Source of the DNA: CAWGYT01 sp963826795
Lineage (GTDB): Bacteria; Planctomycetota; Planctomycetia; Pirellulales; Pirellulaceae
DNA length: 64,000 bases
Direction: 5' to 3'
Assembly (NCBI GenBank): GCA_963826795.1
Contig: CAWGYT010000009.1
Span: 652,080 to 716,079 of the forward strand
Within the stretch, counting starts at the first letter, position 1. The number at the start of each line of letters is the position of its first letter. The notes under the pieces were generated by a model. The model saw nothing but the letters and a program-made list of their open reading frames with translations. It did no database searches and was not told where the DNA came from. Made by a program: the position numbers and the translations under genes. Below, in pieces: positions 37,347-46,239 of the stretch.

Positions 37347-37958
37347 TCAGACCCATTCGACCTTCCTGGGCAGGCAGTGCAGCAGAATCCGAATCGCATC
37401 GGCCGTGAGCGCCGACGGAAGCGACGCGATGGGCTCGCGGTGGGCCGCGGCTTGCCTTGGATCGATCGGCAGGTGCAAGAACAGAGCCCGCGTGGAATGG
37501 TGCTCCGTCGCGATCTGGTGAAGCGTGAAATAGAGCGCCGCATTGCAAAGGAAAGTGCCCGCATGTCGGGAAACCGAGATCGGAATCCCGGCAGCTCGAA
37601 TTCGCTGACAGATTTCCGCGGCGGGCAGGTCGCTGGCATAGGCCAACGGCCCGGTCGGAATCAGGGGCTGACAACTCTCGTGATCACGCGGCCCGGGAGC
37701 ACGCATATTGAGCGCCGTGGTCTCGATTTCCAGACGCGGCCGACCTGGCGCCTGCCCGGTCAGGATCACATAGTCGTATCCTGCCGCCAAGTCGTGCTCG
37801 AGTCGCTCGGCGAGGGCCGCATAGTCGACCGGGTATCTCCGGGTGGTGATCTCGGGCTCGTCCGGCAGCTCGCGCGTCAACTCGACCAACGCGAGCCAAC
37901 TGGCGTTTTCGGACCAGACGTCATAGGGTTCGAACGCCGTGATTAAGACGCGGGTCAT
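37347..37958 (-). CDS. pcp: Pyroglutamyl-peptidase I (pyrrolidone carboxyl peptidase)-like
   Basis: 203 residues from the ATG at 37958 (MTRVLITAFEPYDVW). C15 family peptidase that removes N-terminal pyroglutamate; cytosolic. Signature blocks are GQAPGRPRLEIETTALNMR with the catalytic Glu, SRHAGTFLCNAALYFTLH with the catalytic Cys, and LFLHLPIDP with the catalytic His. All three catalytic residues are present. FEPYD replaces the usual FxPF substrate loop, so the specificity may be altered. Confidence 0.85.
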   Translation of the reverse strand: MTRVLITAFEPYDVWSENASWLALVELTRELPDEPEITTRRYPVDYAALAERLEHDLAAGYDYVILTGQAPGRPRLEIETTALNMRAPGPRDHESCQPLIPTGPLAYASDLPAAEICQRIRAAGIPISVSRHAGTFLCNAALYFTLHQIATEHHSTRALFLHLPIDPRQAAAHREPIASLPSALTADAIRILLHCLPRKVEWV

Positions 37959-38248
37959 CGTCGCTATTCCGATCCGATTCGATTTTCGAAAAACGTGTCG
38001 ATTCGCGGCCCGGGAGTGGAATCGGCCACCGCAATCGTAGCTCTGACGGCACCTGTCACGCAAGTTCCGCCCAGGCGCGTCCCCGCGGCTCAGGCCCCGA
38101 CTCCGGTCGCGCAAAGTCGGGCGAGGGATTTTGAAATCTCCAGCGAGGTCAATTACATTAAGAATCCCCTGGCGTGCGGCCCGACGCCCCCGTTCGGCCA
38201 CGACTCCAACACATCCCCCTGAGACTTCCCGCGAAGAGGTGATTTTCC

Positions 38249-39145
38249 ATGACGGCTTTTATCGCACAACGGACACAGCAATGGGCATCGACACGGATCG
38301 CCTGGCGGCGAGCAACTTGGGGATTGGCCTGCGGTGTGTTGCTGTGGGGCCTGCCATCGGCGCGGGCCGACGAAAGTATCTTTCCCGATAAGCAACTCGA
38401 AGCGGTGGTCCGCAAATACGTTTTCGAAAAGCGGAACAACGACGAGCCGCTGACGGACAAGGACGTGGAAAGGATCTCCACGATTGAGGGCAAAGGGCAA
38501 GGCATCCGTGATCTGACGGGCCTGGAGAAGTGCTACAGCTTGGCGCTGCTGGATCTGGAAGGCAACGAGATTTCCGATGCCGCAGCGGTGCAGAAACTGA
38601 GCAATCTGCAGTCGCTGAATCTGGCCAAGAACAAACTCAGCGACCTGGGACCGCTGAGCGAGCTGACGAAGCTGCAATATTTGCATCTGGCGGGCAACCA
38701 AATCTCGGACCTCAAGCCGCTGGAAAAAATGGAGAACATGAGGTCGCTGTACCTGTCGGACAACCAGCTCCAGGACCTCAGCCCGATCGCCGGCCTCTCG
38801 AAGATCTGGTCGCTCTATGTCGATGGCAATCAGGTCCGCGACCTGAAACCGCTGACGGGCCTGAAGTGGCTCAGCTCGCTCGACCTGCGCGGCAACGGAC
38901 TGTCCGATCTCTCGCCGTTGGAAGGGTTGACCGAGATCCGGTTCCTGATGCTGGACCACAACGAGATCCAGGACCTGGCCGTGTTGGTCCAAATGGCGGA
39001 AAAGGACGCCGCCGGCCCCCAACGTTTCGCTCCCTTCTGGAATTTGTTCCTCGGGGGAAATCCGCTCAGCGAGGAAGCTCGGACCACTCAGGTCTCAAAG
39101 CTCCGCGAACTCGGTGCGAAAATCACGCTCGAACCGACGCCGTAG
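38249..39145 (+). CDS. Secreted leucine-rich repeat (internalin-like) protein
   Basis: 298 residues, starting at an ATG with GAAGAGGTG upstream. A signal peptide (RRATWGLACGVLLWGLPSARA) is followed by a cap (ESIFPDKQLEAVVRKYV) like that of internalin-type LRR proteins. Seven or so 22-residue repeats follow, of the form L.SLNLAKNKLSDLGPLSELTKL. The C-terminal cap contains a short insert (EKDAAGPQRFAPFW). Typical job: protein-protein binding in the periplasm or outside. No anchor seen. Confidence 0.88.
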   Translation: MTAFIAQRTQQWASTRIAWRRATWGLACGVLLWGLPSARADESIFPDKQLEAVVRKYVFEKRNNDEPLTDKDVERISTIEGKGQGIRDLTGLEKCYSLALLDLEGNEISDAAAVQKLSNLQSLNLAKNKLSDLGPLSELTKLQYLHLAGNQISDLKPLEKMENMRSLYLSDNQLQDLSPIAGLSKIWSLYVDGNQVRDLKPLTGLKWLSSLDLRGNGLSDLSPLEGLTEIRFLMLDHNEIQDLAVLVQMAEKDAAGPQRFAPFWNLFLGGNPLSEEARTTQVSKLRELGAKITLEPTP

Positions 39146-39234
39146 GGTCGGGCTCCACCAAGTCCGTGTCTCCAGAGGCGTCTGACGTTAACCGGGGACG
39201 AGGCGTTCGTATCGACAGATCTTTCGCCGCTGCT

Positions 39235-40200
39235 TTAGACGGCGCTGACCGAGTCGGGCACGCCGCGGCGATCGAGAGCGGCGGCGATTTGCTTGAGCTG
39301 GGCCGGCGGAATTCGCAAACACATCGCCTGGGCCGTCTCTTCGATTTGGTCCGCTCGCTTGGCGCCACACAGGGCCGACGTGATCCCGGGCTGAGCAATG
39401 ACCCAGGCCACGGCCAGCTGGGCCACCGTACAGTCGAGATCCACCGCGATGGGCCGAAGCGCTTCCAGCAGATCCTGGTTCCGCTGCCATTCCGTTCCCT
39501 GGAACATGGGATACTTGGCTCGTCCGTCCCCCGGCTGAAATTGATGGTCCCGCGTGAGTCGCCCGGCGAGCAGGCCTTTCATCAGAGACCAGTAGGGCAC
39601 GACCGCGATGCGTTGTGATTGGCACCACGGGATGAGGTCGTTCTCGGCCTGCCGCATCAGCAGATTGTACGGAGGCTGGACCGCGGTCACCGGGCAGATC
39701 CGGTGAAAGGCCTGCAATTGGTCCAGCGTGACGTTCGATACGCCAACGCTGCGGGTCATCCCCGCCTGCTGAATTCGCCGAAGCTCCTGGGCAGATTCTT
39801 CCAACGGACAGTTAGGGTCGGGAGCATGGAGATACAGCAGATCCACATGGTCGAACCCGAGACGCCGAAGACTCGCTTCACACTCCCATCTCAGACGCGC
39901 GGGTGAGGCGTCCAGCACGCGTGCACCGGTCTGATCCCAGTGCAGGCCGCCTTTGGTCGCGATGACGCACTGCTCGCGGCGGTCCCTGAGCAGTTTCCCC
40001 AGCAGGCGTTCGCTCTCTCCGTCGCGCCCGTAGGCGTACGCGGTGTCGAAGAAATTCACGCCCTGGTCGAGCGCACCAAGCACCGTGCGCTGACTGTCCG
40101 TGGAGTTGATGCCCAGACTGGTCATGCCCGCGATCGGCCAGCAGCCCAGCGCAACCGACGAAACGTGGATCTCTGAGTTTCCGAGTCGGCGGGTCGGCAA
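39235..40200 (-). CDS. Aldo/keto reductase
   Basis: 321-residue NADPH-dependent oxidoreductase. The catalytic tetrad is visible: Asp in FFDTAYAYG (with the Tyr), Lys in CVIATKGG, and His in DLLYLHAPD. GVSNVTLDQLQAF and the C-terminal ALCGAKRADQIEETAQA cofactor segment are typical of the voltage-gated channel beta/general-stress subgroup. No signal peptide. Substrate unknown. Confidence 0.9.
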   Translation of the reverse strand: MPTRRLGNSEIHVSSVALGCWPIAGMTSLGINSTDSQRTVLGALDQGVNFFDTAYAYGRDGESERLLGKLLRDRREQCVIATKGGLHWDQTGARVLDASPARLRWECEASLRRLGFDHVDLLYLHAPDPNCPLEESAQELRRIQQAGMTRSVGVSNVTLDQLQAFHRICPVTAVQPPYNLLMRQAENDLIPWCQSQRIAVVPYWSLMKGLLAGRLTRDHQFQPGDGRAKYPMFQGTEWQRNQDLLEALRPIAVDLDCTVAQLAVAWVIAQPGITSALCGAKRADQIEETAQAMCLRIPPAQLKQIAAALDRRGVPDSVSAV

Positions 40201-40211
40201 ACCTTCGGTTC

Positions 40212-41708
40212 CTAACGAGGTGCGGCGACTGATCCTGCGCCCGGTACGTTCGGCAGCGAGCTTGTGGGACGCACGGGCTTATTCGGGGTCGGCCATCGCA
40301 GCGGACTCGTCGACAGGTTCGGAACGCCGCTCTGCAACCCGAGTGCTGGGCCTTGCGGCGCCGTCAAAGGGGACGGGCGCAAGGGGCTGTAGTTCGGACC
40401 TTGGGTCGAGAGATTGCCCAGCTGCGAACCTGGCAGGCCTTGCTGGGCGGAAGCCGGGAGTGCTCCGGTGTAGGGCAGACGCGGCATCGCGGATAAGCCT
40501 GAATTGCGGTCAAACGGAGCAAAGGGCCCGGGAAGACCGGCAGAGTAATTCGGAGCGGACGGTTGGGCTCCGATTCCGGTCGAGGGCATTCCGGCCGAAG
40601 GCATCCCGAACGGGGCGCTGGGTGAGACCAGACCCGACGCAGCGCCCGGCGGTCCCGTAATTCCCGTTGTGGGGGCGGTCGCCCAGGACGACGAGGGGGC
40701 ACCCCGCGGACCTGACGGAATCGCGGGCGCCGGAATCGCGGGCGCGGACGGCCCGGTGATTCCCGTGGTCGGCACGGCGCTCGGCCAATCCGTCGAGCCG
40801 CTCTCGGAGTCGGGAGGATCTACCGAGCCAAAAGGTGAAATGGGTTGCCAGGTCGAACCGGGCAGTTGCGGCGAGCGGGACGCAGCGGTGGGCTCGGCGG
40901 GCTTGTCGTCACCCGCCGTTGACGCGGGGTCCTCGCCGCTCGATCGAGTTTCTGCTCGGCCGCTCGATTCGCCCCCCTCGCGATCCGCTTGGCTCGGACG
41001 GCCGCTGGAACGCCGACCCGCTTGGCTCGTTGGCGAGTCCGATGAGCTATCGTCAGCTGTCGGAGCCGACAAGACGGCCGAACCGAAACGTTGCTCCGTT
41101 GCCACGGCGTCCTCCGGGTTCTCATCGCCGAACGACAGATCGTCGGCGCGCGGAGCCAGGCTGTCGCTGCCCGATGGCTGCGTGGCCTCGGACCGATCCG
41201 CGGAGGTCCGGTCGGTCTCGGTCAGTAACAGGATTTCCTCCGGTCGCTCGTTCAAATAGGCACTTCGATACGTGGCGTCCAACTTGCGCCATTCGGCCTG
41301 ATCCACGGCCGCTCGTTCGTCCTCACCCAGCTCGTCAAACACCAGGCTGCGCAAGTGACGCGCCTCGGCGTTGTCGAAAGTCGAGATCGACCGGGTCAAT
41401 GCCTCGACGGCGGACCGCAGTAAACGATCGACTTCGTCGGCCTGGGACGTCTGAGCCGTCAACTCCCAGAAGCAGCGCCCCCGCATCGTTTCCAGCTCGG
41501 CTCGCCGCTCCGGGGTGGGGGACTTGGTCAGCTCCTGGTCAACGGCCGCCAGAGCCTCTTGGAATTCACCGCGAGAGAAATGGTAGTCGACCCGATCCGC
41601 GGAACTTGATGGCGACGTCCCGCATCCGATGCAGACCAATCCCAACATGAGACAACTTACCAACCAACACCATGACGCCTGCCGGCAACCAAGCCCTCGT
41701 CCGTTCAT
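40212..41708 (-). CDS. Pro/Ser/Gly-rich lipoprotein with TPR-like N-terminal region
   Basis: 498 residues from the ATG at 41708. The N-terminus has a hydrophobic segment ending LGLVCIGCGTS, a probable lipobox with a non-ideal residue at -3. Residues 35-140 are helical and TPR-like (FSRGEFQEALAAVDQELTKSPTPERRAELETMRGRCFW). The rest, about 350 residues, is low-complexity: Ser/Asp-rich, then Pro/Gly/Ser-rich with recurring TTGITGP and GMPSAGMPSTG motifs. Probably a cell-envelope protein with a disordered tail. It ends 11 bases upstream of the reductase start on the same strand. Confidence 0.65.
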   Translation of the reverse strand: MNGRGLGCRQASWCWLVSCLMLGLVCIGCGTSPSSSADRVDYHFSRGEFQEALAAVDQELTKSPTPERRAELETMRGRCFWELTAQTSQADEVDRLLRSAVEALTRSISTFDNAEARHLRSLVFDELGEDERAAVDQAEWRKLDATYRSAYLNERPEEILLLTETDRTSADRSEATQPSGSDSLAPRADDLSFGDENPEDAVATEQRFGSAVLSAPTADDSSSDSPTSQAGRRSSGRPSQADREGGESSGRAETRSSGEDPASTAGDDKPAEPTAASRSPQLPGSTWQPISPFGSVDPPDSESGSTDWPSAVPTTGITGPSAPAIPAPAIPSGPRGAPSSSWATAPTTGITGPPGAASGLVSPSAPFGMPSAGMPSTGIGAQPSAPNYSAGLPGPFAPFDRNSGLSAMPRLPYTGALPASAQQGLPGSQLGNLSTQGPNYSPLRPSPLTAPQGPALGLQSGVPNLSTSPLRWPTPNKPVRPTSSLPNVPGAGSVAAPR

Positions 41709-42154
41709 CTGGCACCTCGTCGTCAGATCAGTCCGTTCCGAATCATGGCCATCTCCGTCAACGGCCAGCCGCCGCCTCAAGTACTTCTTATCCTACCTTA
41801 TCGCCCCAAGTCCGGACATGGACAAGTCTTGACTCGAGAAAGCCCTTGAGCAGACGCTCGCCTCGAAGAGGCACCGTCAGGCCTCCACGGACGCAGAGGC
41901 CCATCGGATTCAGGAATCTGAACCAAGGCAAACCAGCCGATGAGGCCCAAAATCCCCAGAAGACAGTTGGACGCCTCGCAGGTCGAGAGCCCGGCCGCCC
42001 CCTGTCCTGCCGCGTCAGGCGAATCCATGGGACACTCAACGACCGGTTTCGTCGGGCCACTCTTGGGCCAAATCGGCACCGCCCGAAGCTCGTTCGATTG
42101 ACGACCGGCCGCGAGCGCAGCGACCGCGGCGGCGAAAAGAAGCGTGAAGAAAAG
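41709..42154. other. Intergenic region, no gene seen
   Basis: About 445 bases between the lipoprotein gene and tRNA-Glu, both on the minus strand. Six-frame reading shows no protein with recognisable features and no repeat family of this window. Confidence 0.4.
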
Positions 42155-42227
42155 TGACCCCGACGGGACTCGAACCCGTGTTGCCGGCGTGAAAGGCCGG
42201 AGTCCTAGACCGCTAGACGACGGGGCC
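42155..42227 (-). tRNA. tRNA-Glu (anticodon TTC)
   Basis: The minus strand reads an acceptor stem GGCCCCG pairing with CGGGGTC, a D-arm TCGTCTAGCGG, an anticodon stem CCGGC/GCCGG around the loop CTTTCAC (anticodon TTC), and a T-arm ACGGGTTCGAGTCCCGT. The discriminator base is A and CCA is not encoded. Length 73 fits tRNA-Glu. Confidence 0.95.
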
Positions 42228-42435
42228 GTACCGCGACGCTGGTGAAGGGGCGAATGTAACGGCCAATCCCGGGGGGCGTCAAGTACACTCGAATCGCCAA
42301 GGATGGACGACGCCGGAACGTGTAAGCAAGAACTGCGGTTTGGCGTCTCGAATTAACTTCGGATTCGCGACCGAAACGAACGACGACCTGCCGATCTTCA
42401 GATGAGACGTGTATCGATCGGCAGTCGAGCTGATC

Positions 42436-42651
42436 TCACTCGGAAACGTCCGCGTCAACATCCTGAGCGGCCTGTGAGCTTTCCGCAGCATTTCTCTTAA
42501 TCGCGTCGTAAACCTCGCGGCGGTGGACCGGCACTTCCTTCGGGGCTTCGACACCCAGTCGCACCTTGTCACCGCGAATCTCAACGATAACCACCGTGAT
42601 GTCGTTGTTGATCACGATGCTTTCATTTTTCTTACGAGACAAAACAAGCAT
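42436..42651 (-). CDS. csrA: Carbon storage regulator CsrA
   Basis: 71-residue RNA-binding translational regulator, started at the ATG at 42651 (MLVLSRKKNESIVIN) with AAGGA nine bases upstream. The N-terminal strand MLVLSRK and the GDKVRLGVEAPKEVPVHRREVYDAI segment are canonical, including the RNA-binding Arg. The C-terminal tail (AAQDVDADVSE) is acidic. It binds GGA motifs in leader RNAs; its targets here are unknown. Confidence 0.95.
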   Translation of the reverse strand: MLVLSRKKNESIVINNDITVVIVEIRGDKVRLGVEAPKEVPVHRREVYDAIKRNAAESSQAAQDVDADVSE

Positions 42652-43399
42652 ATTCCATTCCTTCGCAGTAAGAGCTCCGCCATCCCAACACTCAGCGCCC
42701 GGGACCCGTTCTGAATTATTCCTCTCAACCTCTTCACTGCTGTGCCCGAACTCGACGTTGCAAGCGCCAAGTTTGTCGCGGATCACGAGATATCCTTCTA
42801 CTCACTCTACGTACTCTCGGGCAACAGTCAAGAATTCAGGCAGATGGAATCACATTTGCTGCCGTGCCTGCGTCCGACCTGTGCCGCCACCTCAATCTAC
42901 CCGTCTTGACAACTCGACACCTACAGCACCTGTTAGTGGGGTGATCGAAAGATCGCGGGAGCTACGGGCCGTCGCTCCGAATCGCCGCCGCTCGATCCTT
43001 GCTACGGCCACTGGAGCCGCGGGGTCCGGTGCGGCCTGGGCAGTAGTTGAGGCGACAACCCAGGAAAGGCCCTTTCTTGCCCTGGTTCGGAGTGCCGTCG
43101 GCAAGCTTGGCGAGACAAGCATCGTGGAAGACGGCGATCGGTCTGATAGCTGAACACTGACAGCTGAACGCCGTCAACTTTCTTGACAGTTCGGGGCGGC
43201 GCGGCTTGCCTTCAAGGCCGTGAGCACGCTGGGAGACTGTTGCTGGACACTTAAAACAATGAATCAAAGCCCTCCCCCCCCCCGGTGCATGAGATCGCCC
43301 CGCTTTTAAGTCGTGGCTGGGCGGGGAATGACGTTCCGCTCCCTCGGGGAAGGTGAGAGCACGACGTCTGGGCACCGCGTTCCTTCTCCCGACCCCGGA

Positions 43400-43560
43400 A
43401 AGCCACGGTCCTTCTCCCCAACGCGGGAGAAGGTGGCCGAAGGCCGGATGAGGGGGCACGCGGCGGCCAAGAGGCCAGCCCTCACCCGCCCGGTCCCCGC
43501 AGGCGGGGACCAGCCGACCTCTCCCGGTCCCGGGAGAGGTGACCACACACGGTTCCTTCT
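43400..43560. repeat. Dispersed palindromic repeat, type A, inverted copy
   Basis: Carries the same blocks as 15420-15745 in reverse order: CCTTCTCCCC...GGGAGAAGG, then GGCCGAAGGCCGGATGAGGG, AGCCCTCACCCG, and CCTCTCCCGGTCCCGGGAGAGG. The hairpin-forming halves are conserved better than the loops. Confidence 0.8.
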
Positions 43561-43571
43561 CCCCAACACGC

Positions 43572-43663
43572 GTTCCTTTTCCCAATGCGTGAACGTTCCT
43601 TTTCCCAATGCGTGAACGTTCCTTTTCCCAATGCGTGAACGTTCCTTTTCCCAATGCGTGAAG
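43572..43663. repeat. Tandem array of four 23-bp units with GTTC...GAAC ends
   Basis: Four consecutive 23-bp units starting at 43572, 43595, 43618 and 43641. The first three are identical and the fourth differs only in its last base. Each starts GTTCCTTTTCCC and ends AATGCGTGAAC, so unit junctions form the palindrome GAACGTTC. No spacers separate the units, so this is not CRISPR. The array ends 153 bases before nuoI. The unit resembles the CCTTTTCCC arm of neighbouring repeats. Confidence 0.95.
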
Positions 43664-43816
43664 AGGTAACCGCCCTCATCCGCCCGCGAAGCTTGTTTCA
43701 CGATCGATCGACCTCCGGTTGCGGCCGTGGATGGACTGCCTATAATCCACGGGAGCGCGAGCGCAATCTTGAGTCGGGCGTTCGGCATCCACAAGGAACA
43801 GTAGCGCGGCAGGGCC

Positions 43817-44344
43817 ATGATCAGTTGGATCAAGAACGTATTGTCAGCCGTTGGCACGGTTCTGCAGGGACTCTGGGTCACCCTGCGTTACTGGCTGATC
43901 ACCTATCGTTCAGACCGCGGAACATTCACCCAGAAGTTCGAATATCCCGAGAAGCCTGTCCCGGTCGCGGCTCGGTACCGTGGGTTTCACCGGTTCGATT
44001 TGACGACATGCATCGCATGCGACCAGTGTGCGAAGGCCTGTCCGGTCGACTGCATTTACATTGGCAAGGAACGAGTTGAGAACGGGAAGGGTTTTCGCAT
44101 CACGGGGTACGCGATTGACTATTCCAAGTGCATGTTCTGTGCGCTCTGTGTTGAGCCGTGTCCCGTCGACTGTATCTTCATGGGAGCAACGCACGACCTG
44201 AGTTGCTACAGTCGCGACGGATGTATCGTCGATTTTTCGCGGCTGCCGGTCGATGTGGCCTGGGGTCGAGCCACACTCAACCCAACGGCCGTCGCTCAGT
44301 CCAAGGTGATTGCCGAACCGGTCCATGGCGGCCCGAATCAGTAA
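43817..44344 (+). CDS. nuoI: NADH-quinone oxidoreductase subunit I
   Basis: 175-residue peripheral-arm ferredoxin subunit of complex I, carrying clusters N6a and N6b. Two [4Fe-4S] motifs are complete: CIACDQCAKACP and CMFCALCVEPCP. The N-terminal amphipathic helix and the FTQKFEYPEKPVPVAARYRG segment are typical. It lies apart from the rest of the nuo genes, with a DUF2203 gene in between, whereas the usual order places it between nuoH and nuoJ. Confidence 0.95.
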   Translation: MISWIKNVLSAVGTVLQGLWVTLRYWLITYRSDRGTFTQKFEYPEKPVPVAARYRGFHRFDLTTCIACDQCAKACPVDCIYIGKERVENGKGFRITGYAIDYSKCMFCALCVEPCPVDCIFMGATHDLSCYSRDGCIVDFSRLPVDVAWGRATLNPTAVAQSKVIAEPVHGGPNQ

Positions 44345-44675
44345 GAAGTCATGGCCGCCGAGGCGGATGAGCGCCACGGGTCGTCGAGTCGCTCGCCCCA
44401 CTTAGCGAAGTCGCTCGAGGAGATCCCTCGAACCGGACGCGTTAACGTGAGACCGTTGTCCGGGGTGTTCAGTAGACGAAGCAGCCGATCGCCGCACAAT
44501 TCGGCCGTTTCGCTTGGTGCTATTTCAAACTGCGGTTAGAGTAGAGTTGAGAAAGCGGTACGAGGGTTTTGTCGTACCGACGCGTGTCGTTTAAGCGACT
44601 CGGTCAGCGGCTAGTTGGGTTGTGGCAAGAAGCCGCGGCGTTTGTGGCTGTTGACCTAACCAAGGGTGGAACACG
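44345..44675. other. Intergenic region with a small hairpin
   Basis: About 330 bases with no supported gene. GGTACGA...TCGTACC at 44556-44577 forms a seven-pair stem with an eight-base loop, without a U-tract, so only a weak terminator candidate for nuoI. Confidence 0.4.
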
Positions 44676-45155
44676 ATGAGTCAGGCCTCCGACCAGCCCG
44701 GGAAGACCTTTTCCGTTGCCGATGCCAACCGGATGCTGCCGCTGGTCCGCGCAATTGTCTCAGATCTCGTTGAACTGGCACACGATGTGACGGATCGCCG
44801 GCATCGTCTGAACTACCTGATGTCGGGACGCGATCACGAGCCCACGGATCTGTACCAAGCTGAGCTGGCCGATGCCGAGCGAGGCTTGCTGCGGGACACA
44901 CAACGCCTGCGTGAGTACGTCGAGGAGCTGCGGCAACTCGGGGTTGAGGCCAAGGGGGATGACGGGTTGGTGGATTTCCCCGCCGTGATTGGAGGCCGCC
45001 GTGCCTATCTCTGCTGGAAGCTGGGCGAGCCGGAAGTGATGTTTTGGCATGATTTAGAGGGCGGTTTCTCCGCCCGCAAGCCTCTCCCCTCGCGCTCGCC
45101 CCAGGCCGATGGCGACGAGGGAGTGGAGTCGATCAGCGGCAATTCACTCGGCTAG
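44676..45155 (+). CDS. DUF2203 family protein
   Basis: 159 residues. The opening KTFSVADANRMLPLVRAIVSDL and the later GVEAKGDDGLVDFPAVIGGRRAYLCWKLGEPEVMFWHDLEGGFSARKPL are the DUF2203 signature. The middle is helical and probably coiled-coil. The family has no known function. It sits between nuoI and nuoA on the same strand. Its TAG stop belongs to a dispersed repeat beginning at 45152. Confidence 0.88.
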   Translation: MSQASDQPGKTFSVADANRMLPLVRAIVSDLVELAHDVTDRRHRLNYLMSGRDHEPTDLYQAELADAERGLLRDTQRLREYVEELRQLGVEAKGDDGLVDFPAVIGGRRAYLCWKLGEPEVMFWHDLEGGFSARKPLPSRSPQADGDEGVESISGNSLG

Positions 45156-45275
45156 TGCTGTGTCACAGCTAAGATTTCGGGTTGGGAAAAAAAGGGGTCA
45201 GGTCCCAAACGTGCAAAGCACCCGAAAGGCCGATCCGGCTTTTGGGACGTGCCCCCTTTTCCTAACGCACGACCG
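45152..45275. repeat. Dispersed palindromic repeat, type B, copy 2
   Basis: Starts CTAGTGCTGTGTCACAG, whose TAG is the stop of the DUF2203 gene, continues GGTTGGGAAAAAAAGGGG then TCAGGTCCCAAA, and closes with the inverted arm TTTGGGACGTGCCCCCTTTTCC. The block order matches 4824-4985. It may act as a terminator between the DUF2203 gene and nuoA; the remaining bases to 45473 hold nothing recognisable. Confidence 0.75.
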
Positions 45276-45473
45276 TCAAATTCTCAGGTCGTTGGGGCTC
45301 GAATCCGAGTGTACTTTGCAAAGCGTCACGGCCCCACTACAATCGAGCCGCCAGGGGTTCGGCTATCGGTCGCGGTGATCGCGATGCCTGAAAGTCGGGG
45401 GGCGTGAAGCCCACCGCACATTCAGGTTTGGCGTTCGTTTTTTCAATCTCAGCCCTCAGGCTTACAGCAGGAC

Positions 45474-46151
45474 ATGACCATGGAGTCGGCGTTTGAAAGC
45501 TCGCTGGGAATCGTCGCCTACCTCGCGCTTTTCGCAGGCGTCGGGCTTGCATTTGTTTTCGTCAATCTGCTGATCGGGCGTTTTGTACGCCCCGACAATC
45601 CAAGCGTCGAGAAGAAGGAAATCTACGAGTGCGGCGAGCCGGCCATTGGTTCGAGCTTCGTCCAGTTCGACCTTCGATTTTATGTGGTGGCGTTAGTTTT
45701 CATCATTTTCGACGTAGAGGTTGCCTTCCTTTTCCCTTGGGCAACGGTGTTCGGAAAAACGACGTCCCTCGTGAACGAGCAGGTGGCCCTGGTGGAGGTG
45801 GTGGACGGACAGTCGCAACTGACGCCGGTGGCTGCGGGGGTCTATCGCGAGTTGGGCGAGGCGGTCACGTCGGCCGGAACGTCTGTCGCTCAGACCGAAA
45901 CCGCCTTGCGAGATGGGATTGGCAGCTATGCGGCCGGCTCGCTGGAGTTTGCCGGCTTGCGACAGATCGTCGCACTGGCCGCGCTCGCCGCGCTCGTGTT
46001 TTTTGTCGTCCTGTTGGTTGGCTTTGCCTACGAATGGCGGACGGGAGCGTTGGATTGGGTGCGTGCGATGACCAAGGTCAAGCCGACGGCGCCCCAGCCT
46101 CGCGTGCATTCGATCAGAGAGAGGCGTCAGGAGTCGGTGCTGACGGCGTAA
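45474..46151 (+). CDS. nuoA: NADH-quinone oxidoreductase subunit A, with enlarged loop
   Basis: Membrane subunit of complex I. The family core is present: KKEIYECGEPAIGSSFVQFDLRFYVVALVFIIFDVEVAFLFPWA, including the Q-site Cys loop. At 225 residues it is much longer than the usual 120-150: about 60 extra residues lie between helices 2 and 3 (VNEQVALVEVVDGQSQL... to AGSLEF), plus a basic C-terminal tail. Comparable inserts may be lineage-specific. The start ATG at 45474 has an AGCAGGA upstream; ATG 45480 is also possible. Confidence 0.93.
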   Translation: MTMESAFESSLGIVAYLALFAGVGLAFVFVNLLIGRFVRPDNPSVEKKEIYECGEPAIGSSFVQFDLRFYVVALVFIIFDVEVAFLFPWATVFGKTTSLVNEQVALVEVVDGQSQLTPVAAGVYRELGEAVTSAGTSVAQTETALRDGIGSYAAGSLEFAGLRQIVALAALAALVFFVVLLVGFAYEWRTGALDWVRAMTKVKPTAPQPRVHSIRERRQESVLTA

Positions 46152-46239
46152 AGTCCCCCGCGAGATTTGAGCGCCGGTCGAGCTTGCCGTACCAGCCGTC
46201 CTTCCTTTTTAGCTTCGCGAATCCGGGAGAAACCACGCG

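Larger units (their letters stand above)
42652..43816. other. Repeat-rich intergenic region upstream of nuoI
   Basis: About 1.16 kb without a supported gene. 42652-43390 shows nothing recognisable apart from a run of C near 43276. A type A dispersed repeat in reverse orientation lies at about 43400-43560, directly followed by a 4 x 23-bp tandem array at 43572-43663. Short Arg-rich frames here are repeat translations, not genes. Confidence 0.6.

Noticed and set aside
43572..43663. CRISPR array
   Set aside because: The 23-bp units are directly abutting with no spacers and no cas genes nearby.
46152..46239. nuoB between nuoA and nuoC
   Set aside because: Only 88 bases are available and no NuoB cysteine motif occurs in any frame.
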